From assembly GCA_965369375.1 (NCBI GenBank), contig CBDUQN010000119.1, positions 1-7,824 on the forward strand: DNA of 7,824 nt, read 5' to 3'. Under the pieces are notes generated by a model. That model did not search any database and was not told where the DNA came from. It saw only the letters and a list, made by a program, of their open reading frames with translations. The stretch comes from CBDUQN01 sp965369375 (GTDB taxonomy: Bacteria; Krumholzibacteriota; Krumholzibacteriia; Krumholzibacteriales; Krumholzibacteriaceae). The translations under genes and the position numbers were made by a program. Positions 1 to 5,489 of this stretch are shown here, piece by piece (positions within the stretch are counted from its first letter, which is position 1; each line of letters starts with the position of its first letter).

Positions 1-11
1 TACGCAAAATC

Positions 12-296
12 ATGGGGCGCTTCTACCGGTTCCGGTCCATGTTTGCCATCGGACTTAACGTTCTGACCTTCCCGGCCATAATCTTCTCGCTCTTTAACAT
101 CAAGAGCGGTTGGCGAAAATGGTACCGCCCGTGGCGAAACAATATCCTGCGCTTCGGCGGCTGGATCGTAACAAAGCGTTGGACGTCCGAATTCAAGAGA
201 GGCACATTCTCCAGCAAACTCACACGAGCCGAACAGAGGCTTCGTAATCCAGAGAACAAGGCGGACGATCCGTTAGTTGATTTAAAAAACGGGTAA
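12..296 (+). CDS. Unrecognised small or partial protein with one hydrophobic segment
   Basis: This is a 94-codon frame from ATG 12 to TAA 294-296. The frame is also open back to the window's left edge, and there is no ribosome binding site before the ATG, so it may be the C-terminal end of a gene that starts outside. Residues about 9-28 are hydrophobic and could be one membrane segment. They are followed by a Trp/Arg-rich basic stretch (about 33-63) and a charged tail. Third codon positions are rich in G/C in the first two thirds, which favours real coding. A minus-strand frame overlaps at 23-358 but has no start signal or recognisable motif and reads as a shadow. I do not recognise a family. 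After the TAA the same frame stays open to TAG 447-449, so an interrupted gene is possible. Confidence 0.35.
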   Translation: MGRFYRFRSMFAIGLNVLTFPAIIFSLFNIKSGWRKWYRPWRNNILRFGGWIVTKRWTSEFKRGTFSSKLTRAEQRLRNPENKADDPLVDLKNG

Positions 297-959
297 GCCG
301 GCACCCATGTGCCTTCTATTAATTCTGCCCGACCGCTTCGCCCACCGGATTTCTTCATGATTTTCGTTTACGGGTGCACTGTTGGCAGGTACGCGGGAAA
401 TGCTGGTGCGGGCGTCATGTATCTTAATAATCAAACGGTAAGGGGATAGTGGGATTTGAGATGAAATATACTTTAGACGTCTTGGATTCCATCGTTGCGA
501 GACGGGGGAGCGATCCCGGGTTTTGTAGTCTCTCTGCTTTGACATAATTGTTACATATTATCTTGCAGGGATTTTAAATCCGCATTAATAAGGGCTTGCG
601 ATAATGATCTACTGATACCCCCTCAGTCTTTTTAAAAAACCAATTCACACATTTGTTGGCTACTTATAATTCCATTTTATGATGTCTTATTATGGTTCGA
701 ATCCAGACCGGGGAGTAGTCCTGTTTCCCCTATAGGGCCTGGTATCATGTCAGCCATACTCGGATAAGCTAGAGCTGTTGCTGCGAGAATTCTTATTGCT
801 TGAGAAGCATCCAAAGCATTCAGTCATTCAGCTAACCATCATGAGCGGCATCGTGCTCTCTCTCGATTAATATTATCGTTGCGCATAAACACAGCTTATT
901 GTATTTTTCAATTGATCCCACCACATCTCGTACGACCCTACCGGGTAAGGAGGAAGGAA
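297..959. other. Long stretch without a convincing gene
   Basis: No frame here has a good ribosome binding site, a recognisable product and adequate length. The minus-strand frame at 282-545 has no start signal or motif. The part from about 540 to 700 is visibly AT-rich. It holds a near-palindrome at 569-581 (GGATTT-T-AAATCC), a tRNA T-arm-like string at 694-704 (GGTTCGAATCC) and a perfect 10-base palindrome CCCTATAGGG at 728-737. A TTGACA at 539-544 has no matching -10 at normal spacing. The promoter of the downstream propeller gene must lie here or close to its start, but I cannot place it with confidence. Confidence 0.5.
947..953 (+). promoter_or_regulatory. Strong ribosome binding site that sets the start at 960
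   Basis: AAGGAGG lies six bases before ATG 960. The same frame is open upstream to a TTG at 879, but that TTG has no such site. Starting at 879 would also put 27 extra residues in front of a clean signal peptide. The site therefore decides for 960. Confidence 0.85.
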
Positions 960-3347
960 ATGCATAAAACCGCAGTAGTTGTGGCTTTGGTGCTGTTCTT
1001 TTCGATCCCCTCATTTATCGGTTCCGCTCCGCCTGCGATGGCACAGGCGGATTATCCCAAATGGTTCTGGCGGAATCCGCTTCCCACGGGTAACGACCTC
1101 AAAAGTGTTTCGTTTGCCGATGATAATACGGGTATTGCTGTGGGAATGTGGGGAACGATCCTTCGGACAACGAATGGCGGCGCAACGTGGATCCGGCAGG
1201 AGAGTGGCACAAGCGAGCATCTCTATGGCGTATCCTTCACGGATGCGAACACGGGTATGGCCGTCGGAAGGCATGGCGCGATCCTTCGAACGACAGATGG
1301 CGGTGTTACGTGGGTGCACAAGAATAGCCGCACGCCATACACGCTCTATGGAGTGTGCATGGTGGATGCGGATAATGGGACGGCAGTGGGATATCATGGA
1401 TTGATACTTCGGACGGTGGATGGTGGAGAGAACTGGGCCAAGCTATATAGTAATACGAGTAAGACTCTCTATGGTGTGTCCTTCATTGACGCGAATATCG
1501 GAACGGTCGTGGGGGTCGATGGAACGATCCTTCGGACAACGAATCTCGGAATCACATGGTTCAGTCAAACTAGCGGTACGAGTCAAAACCTCTACGGTGT
1601 ATTCTTTGCGGACGCGAATACGGGTACTGCCGTCGGCGGGAATGGCACGATCCTTCGCACCACGAATGGCGGTGCTACATGGCAGAGTCAAACGAGCGGC
1701 ACAGATGCCTGGCTTCGCTGTGCTTCGTTCACAAACGCGGATACGGGAACAGTAGCAGGTAGTAGTGTAATCCTGAGAACGACGGATGGGGGCGCCACCT
1801 GGTTCAGGCAAATGGACATATGTATCTATGGTGTTTCATTCACAGATACTAATAGAGGAACAGCCGTAGGACAAATAGGCAACATCCTTCGGACGACAAA
1901 TGGCGGAGCCACCTGGGTGCAGCAGCGGAATGGTGTGGTTAATTCGCTCCACGGTGTTTCGTTTGCAAGTGCAAGAACAGGTGTGGCCGTAGGCTTGTAT
2001 GGCACGATACTCTGGACAAATGACGGCGGAAGCACCTGGGATAAGCAAGAGAGCAAAACGGGCAGTCATCTCTGGGATGTTTCGCTTTGGGATGAGAATG
2101 CGGGAGCGGCTGTGGGGTATGATGGTACAATCCTCTGGACGACGGACGGGGGTACAACATGGATTAAACAAGAAAGCGGCACATACACGCCCCTTTTCGG
2201 TATTTCGCTCTCGGATGCGAATACAGGTACGGCCGTTGGAGGTACTGGCACGATTCTCCGGACGACGGATGGCGGAGCCACCTGGGTCGCACAGGAGGGC
2301 AGCCCGAACACGACTCTAAAGGGTGTTTCGTTCATTGATGCTAACACGGGTACGGCAGTTGGGGATGAAGGCATGATTCTATGGACGATGGATGGTGGCG
2401 CCACTTGGGACAGGCAGGAGAGCGGTACGAGCAATGACCTCTGGAATGTTTCATTAATGGATGCGAATACGGCTTTAGCCGTGGGCAATTATGGTACGAT
2501 TCTCCGCACGACGGATGGCGGAGTCACGTGGATCGAACAGGTGGTTGACGGGGTCTCCCACATCTACGGTGTATCATTTATAGATACGAAGACCGGTGTG
2601 ATCGTGCCGGGGACGTTCGGCACGATCCATCGGACGTTCAGTGGCGGAAGGTTTTGGGAGAGAATAGAGGTTGGCACATATAACCTGCTTATTGCCGTTT
2701 CAATGATTGACGCGAATACGATCACGGCCGTGGGAAATAGCGGCACGATACTTCAGACGATGGCGACTGGGAATGTTGCCGTCATGCTCGAACAGTATGC
2801 TGCTAACTGGATGGGCGATCATGCAGAGATTACCTGGTCGATCAGCGGTGCTGCCCTTGAGTCGGAAATGACCTTCGATATTGCTCGGAGAACTGACCGA
2901 GAGAGAAGTTACGTGACGATTCCCGATCCAGATATCCGCAGGGACGGGATGAAATTCGTTCTCAGCGATTACGACACCGAAGCCGGCACGGAGTGCATAT
3001 ACCGAGTGGTGATTTGCGAAGATGGCAGGGCAGTGACATCCTTTGAGGTCGAGCTCGAGATTCCTGGATATGAATTCATACTCTCGCAGAATAATCCCAA
3101 TCCGTTCAATCCATCGACGCGAATCAGCTTCACGCTGCCAGAAGATGGTCGTGTCGTGCTCGAGGTGTTTGATATTGCCGGCAGGCTCGTCCGGACCGTA
3201 TTCGATGGAAATATGCCAGTTGGACAGCACACATTGAAGTGGGACGGCCGCAATAACGCAGGGATGCAGGTTGCCAGCGGCTTGTATTTCTACCGCCTTA
3301 CCGCCGGTAAGTTGCACGAATCAAGGAAAATGGTGCTCATGAGATAG
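960..3347 (+). CDS. Secreted 14-repeat YCF48/Asp-box beta-propeller protein with C-terminal FlgD-Ig/T9SS-like sorting domain
   Basis: The product has 795 residues. Residues 1-30 form a signal peptide: a Lys near the N-terminus, a hydrophobic core, and a probable cut after AMAQA or nearby. Residues about 40-610 are fourteen tandem repeats of about 41 residues with consensus LYGVSF-D-NTGTAVG-GTILRTTDGGATW. The end of each unit is an Asp-box (S/T-x-D-x-G-x-T-W), as in YCF48/HCF136-like and sialidase-type propellers, where one unit makes one blade. Residues about 611-702 resemble an Fn3-like beta-sandwich. Residues about 704-795 are the sorting-like tail, with NPNPFNPST at 712-720, WDGRNNAG, and GLYFYRL...KMVLMR at the end. 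In T9SS bacteria such tails direct export and surface attachment; that role here is inferred. No catalytic residues are evident, so a binding or structural role is the best guess. Repeats 13 and 14 have lost the Asp-box. The stop codon sits in a 12-base tandem duplication. Confidence 0.9.
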   Translation: MHKTAVVVALVLFFSIPSFIGSAPPAMAQADYPKWFWRNPLPTGNDLKSVSFADDNTGIAVGMWGTILRTTNGGATWIRQESGTSEHLYGVSFTDANTGMAVGRHGAILRTTDGGVTWVHKNSRTPYTLYGVCMVDADNGTAVGYHGLILRTVDGGENWAKLYSNTSKTLYGVSFIDANIGTVVGVDGTILRTTNLGITWFSQTSGTSQNLYGVFFADANTGTAVGGNGTILRTTNGGATWQSQTSGTDAWLRCASFTNADTGTVAGSSVILRTTDGGATWFRQMDICIYGVSFTDTNRGTAVGQIGNILRTTNGGATWVQQRNGVVNSLHGVSFASARTGVAVGLYGTILWTNDGGSTWDKQESKTGSHLWDVSLWDENAGAAVGYDGTILWTTDGGTTWIKQESGTYTPLFGISLSDANTGTAVGGTGTILRTTDGGATWVAQEGSPNTTLKGVSFIDANTGTAVGDEGMILWTMDGGATWDRQESGTSNDLWNVSLMDANTALAVGNYGTILRTTDGGVTWIEQVVDGVSHIYGVSFIDTKTGVIVPGTFGTIHRTFSGGRFWERIEVGTYNLLIAVSMIDANTITAVGNSGTILQTMATGNVAVMLEQYAANWMGDHAEITWSISGAALESEMTFDIARRTDRERSYVTIPDPDIRRDGMKFVLSDYDTEAGTECIYRVVICEDGRAVTSFEVELEIPGYEFILSQNNPNPFNPSTRISFTLPEDGRVVLEVFDIAGRLVRTVFDGNMPVGQHTLKWDGRNNAGMQVASGLYFYRLTAGKLHESRKMVLMR
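1077..2789 (+). repeat. Fourteen tandem ~123-base coding repeats (propeller blades)
   Basis: The repeat period is about 41 codons. Two units are slightly short: unit 6 (residues 245-284) and unit 7 (285-322). The Asp-box is exact in units 2, 6, 8, 9, 10, 11 and 12. Asn replaces Asp in units 1, 4, 5 and 7, unit 3 ends ENW, and units 13-14 are degenerate. Units 8, 9 and 11 read ILWT where most others read ILRT. Short runs of bases are nearly identical between units, for example around the GGCACGATCCTTCG type string, so slippage or recombination could change copy number. Confidence 0.85.
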
Positions 3348-3358
3348 CTCATGAGATA
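3335..3358 (+). repeat. Perfect 12-base tandem duplication across a stop codon
   Basis: GCTCATGAGATA occurs at 3335-3346 and again immediately at 3347-3358. The first copy contains the last codons of the propeller gene and its TAG (3345-3347). Because 12 is a multiple of three, the second copy again encodes Leu-Met-Arg followed by TAG (3357-3359). The protein end is therefore duplicated in frame but untranslated unless the first stop is read through. Confidence 0.9.
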
Positions 3359-3381
3359 GTGCTTCTTTCCAAAACGCTCGA

Positions 3382-3411
3382 TTGATCATTTATTGGCTGT
3401 GAAGCTATATT
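3382..3411 (+). promoter_or_regulatory. Possible sigma70-type promoter for the hydrolase gene
   Basis: TTGATC (3382-3387) and TATATT (3406-3411) are separated by 18 bases and match the TTGACA/TATAAT consensus at 4 of 6 and 5 of 6 positions. They lie about 115 bases before the hydrolase start, within the 179-base gap after the propeller gene. The rest of that gap contains a GTGAGA-AGCA-TCTCAC hairpin (3445-3460) without a T-run. AT-rich spacers give such matches by chance, and promoter rules in this lineage are not known to me. Confidence 0.3.
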
Positions 3412-3526
3412 ATGCTATTATCTACCGGTCGTAATAATTAGTATGTGAGAAGCATCTCACTGCTAATAAACACGACTAGCAAATTAATCCCCCGGTGAGC
3501 CGCGCACGAAATAGCACCTGTGAACG

Positions 3527-4510
3527 ATGCGCATTACCCAAGCTGCCAAACGTTTTATGACTGTTAACCGTTGGATATTGATAGTGGCTTTCGGTCTCGT
3601 GTTGTTGCTGGTCGTATTGTACATAGCCGGGGAAACATACAAGTCGATTGATTACCGGGAACGATTCGCTGAGATGCATGGCTCGCTCGCACATGTAGAG
3701 GAAACGTTTGTCGAGATGGAGGGGGAACATCGTTACTTCTCGGTCTCCTTGAGAAACGATCATGATATCGCGGTAAAAGGATACCTGAAGGTTCCAGCCG
3801 AAACGGGTGAACTCTATCCTGCGTTTCTCGTTCTCGGGGGTCTTCGCACCGGGAGAAAAACGCTCGACTACATCCATAACACGAGGAAAGTGATACTCCT
3901 CGCGCTCGACTACCCCTACGAGGGTAAGACGAGCCGAATGAGCGTCTATGAATTTGTATCAACGATTCCACGCATACGCCGCGCGATCATCGAGACGGTA
4001 CCGGCGGCCCAGGCGGCCGTCGATTATCTGCTGAAAAGGGACGACGTCGATCCGGATCGAATTGTATTGATAGGGGGAAGCCTGGGGGCGTTTTTCGTCC
4101 CGGCTTTGACCGTGGTCGATGAGCGGATCGCCGCCGCGGCGATGCTATTCGGCGGGGGTGATATACAGGCGATTCTGAGCGCCAGCACCGAAGTCCCCCG
4201 TTGGCTGGCTGCGCCGGTGGGCTGGCTGGGCGCTGTTCTCGTCTCTCCCGTGGAGCCGTTGAAATACGTTTCTGATATCTCGCCACGCCCGCTGTTCATG
4301 CTTAACGGCACCGGTGATTCCCAAATACCGGAACGGTGCGGCAGGCTTCTCAGCGATGCCGCAAGAGAGCCGAAGACGGTCCGATGGATCGATGCCGGGC
4401 ACGTCAATATCAGAGAAAAGGAATTTCACAGATTGGTGAGCGACGAACTGATCGCCTGGCTCGTCGCGCAGCGTATTGTAACGGAGGATTGCTTTATCCC
4501 GTTTGAATAA
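3527..4510 (+). CDS. Membrane-anchored alpha/beta hydrolase (esterase/dienelactone-hydrolase-like)
   Basis: The product has 327 residues. An N-terminal hydrophobic helix at about 17-35, preceded by basic residues, should anchor it in the inner membrane with the catalytic part outside the cytoplasm; a signal peptide is the alternative. The fold is supported by strand PAFLVLGG (98-105), LALDYPYEG (125-133), the nucleophile elbow GGSLG (183-187, Ser185), LNGTGDSQIP with Asp264, and DAGHVN with His292. These give a full Ser-Asp-His triad in the usual order. The probable reaction is hydrolysis of an ester or related bond; the substrate cannot be told. An in-frame TGA at 3521-3523 limits the start to ATG 3527 or Met11 (3557), and neither has a clear ribosome binding site. 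It lies 123 bases before the acetyltransferase gene, with an inverted repeat between them. Confidence 0.85.
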   Translation: MRITQAAKRFMTVNRWILIVAFGLVLLLVVLYIAGETYKSIDYRERFAEMHGSLAHVEETFVEMEGEHRYFSVSLRNDHDIAVKGYLKVPAETGELYPAFLVLGGLRTGRKTLDYIHNTRKVILLALDYPYEGKTSRMSVYEFVSTIPRIRRAIIETVPAAQAAVDYLLKRDDVDPDRIVLIGGSLGAFFVPALTVVDERIAAAAMLFGGGDIQAILSASTEVPRWLAAPVGWLGAVLVSPVEPLKYVSDISPRPLFMLNGTGDSQIPERCGRLLSDAAREPKTVRWIDAGHVNIREKEFHRLVSDELIAWLVAQRIVTEDCFIPFE

Positions 4511-4546
4511 TACCGCAGATAAATGTAGGCAGAAGAATAAAGAACG

Positions 4547-4579
4547 TGTAATCTATAAGATAATCGAATTCAGATTACA
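4547..4579. repeat. 8-base perfect inverted repeat between hydrolase and acetyltransferase genes
   Basis: TGTAATCT (4547-4554) and AGATTACA (4572-4579) are exact reverse complements separated by 17 AT-rich bases. They lie 36 bases after the hydrolase stop and 54 bases before the acetyltransferase start. The pair could be a dimeric regulator's operator or an RNA hairpin in the leader of the downstream gene. There is no T-run after it, so it is not a standard intrinsic terminator. Confidence 0.4.
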
Positions 4580-4619
4580 TATTGAACATTAGGGGAGACC
4601 GAGCTTGTTGGAGAGGCAC

Positions 4620-4624
4620 GGAGG
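4620..4624 (+). promoter_or_regulatory. Ribosome binding site for the acetyltransferase
   Basis: GGAGG ends nine bases before ATG 4634. A closer ATG at 4626 is in another frame and meets TGA within four codons, which supports 4634 as the start. Confidence 0.7.
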
Positions 4625-4633
4625 CATGTTTTC

Positions 4634-5218
4634 ATGAAGAAGAAAGCCGAGGTTTTAAAAGACGGCACCAAGGTTGTCGTCAGAAATCTGCGTTCTGACG
4701 ACCTTGATGAGTTGATGAAATTTTATCGCTCTCTTCCCGATGAGGACAGGATTTATCTCAAGGTGGATGTAACGAAGAGAAAAGTGGTAAAGCAGAGGAT
4801 TGCGCTCATCGACACGGGACGGTTTTTTCGTATCGTTGCCGCACACGAAGGCCGTATTGTTGCAGACGGCGCATTAGAGCTGTCCGAGGAGTGGGGAAAA
4901 ATCCAGGGAGAGCTCAGGGTGATCGTGACAAGCGATTTCCAAAGAAAAGGGCTCGGAACAATCATGATGAGGGAGCTCTATTTTATCGCGCTCAAGAAGA
5001 ATATCGAGAAGATTGTCGCAAAGATCATGAAGCCGCAGGTTGCAGCGCAGAGCATTTGCCGGAAGCTCGGATTTCGCAGGGAAGCAGTCATGCATGATTA
5101 CGTGCGGGATCAGGCGGGCGAACCGCAGGATTTTGTCATCATGACCATCAACATCAAAGATTTGTGGGAAGAGCTCGAGTATTTTTATAGATCAGGTGAC
5201 TGGCAGCGCTGCAGGTGA
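4634..5218 (+). CDS. GNAT-family N-acetyltransferase
   Basis: The product has 194 residues, a usual length for a single-domain GNAT. The N-terminal part (11-60) has VVVRNLRSDDLDELMKFYRS, typical of the first strand and helix. The core strand LRVIVTSDF is followed by the acetyl-CoA pyrophosphate loop QRKGLG (103-108, Q/R-x-x-G-x-G/A) and helix TIMMRELYFIAL. The later motif AAQSICRKLGFRRE (137-150) matches the family's 'N/A-x-x-a-x-x-x-y-x-k-x-GF' element. It should transfer an acetyl group from acetyl-CoA to an amine. The wording SLPDEDRIYL near residue 33 resembles the acetyltransferase domains of Pat-type protein acetyltransferases, so a protein lysine target is possible but unproven. The C-terminal 20 residues extend past the core and are rich in aromatic and charged residues. 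Confidence 0.88.
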   Translation: MKKKAEVLKDGTKVVVRNLRSDDLDELMKFYRSLPDEDRIYLKVDVTKRKVVKQRIALIDTGRFFRIVAAHEGRIVADGALELSEEWGKIQGELRVIVTSDFQRKGLGTIMMRELYFIALKKNIEKIVAKIMKPQVAAQSICRKLGFRREAVMHDYVRDQAGEPQDFVIMTINIKDLWEELEYFYRSGDWQRCR

Positions 5219-5426
5219 TAATTAATTAGAATATTTCAAGATATCCTAATATAGCCAGGTCATGATGCCTATTATGCCTCCGTGCCAGAGGTACATAACC
5301 ACAATCACATTGATTATCGAGACCAGCAGTGTATGTATCTTGCTCTGTATTCAAATGAATCTTGTGCGGAAGGCACGTCCCCGATCGACGTAACAATGCC
5401 CGTACCGGTATTGTAGAATGATACGG

Positions 5427-5446
5427 TCCGTTGAACAACGGATTTT
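5427..5446 (+). terminator. Candidate intrinsic terminator in the convergent gap
   Basis: TCCGTTG-AA-CAACGGA (5427-5442) can form a compact stem and is followed directly by TTTT and then AT. It would end + strand transcription about 200 bases after the acetyltransferase and before it enters the opposing propeller gene. The T-run is short and the stem is modest. A 10-base direct repeat GTAGAATGAT (5413-5422 and 5451-5460) brackets it. Confidence 0.45.
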
Positions 5447-5489
5447 ATCGGTAGAATGATCGGACCCTGCGCCGCCTTGCCGAAAAGGT

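Noticed and set aside
357..449. Short Gly/Asn-rich peptide (RYAGNAGAGVMYLNN) faintly like variable regions of diversity-generating retroelement targets
   Set aside because: It is about 30 codons long, has no C-type lectin-like body, and no reverse transcriptase or template repeat is in the window. The likeness is too weak to call.
539..567. Perfect TTGACA -35 box at 539-544
   Set aside because: No acceptable -10 lies 15-19 bases downstream, and no gene starts nearby.
694..716. Complete tRNA gene
   Set aside because: Only the T-arm-like part is present; the preceding 60 bases give no acceptor, D-arm or anticodon stem.
879..959. Earlier TTG start for the first propeller protein
   Set aside because: No ribosome binding site precedes it, and it would bury the signal peptide behind 27 residues. 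ATG 960 has AAGGAGG at ideal spacing.
1011..2488. Several 70-140-codon frames on both strands within the first propeller gene
   Set aside because: They recur with the 123-base repeat period and read as shadows of the repeats; none has a start signal or independent motif.
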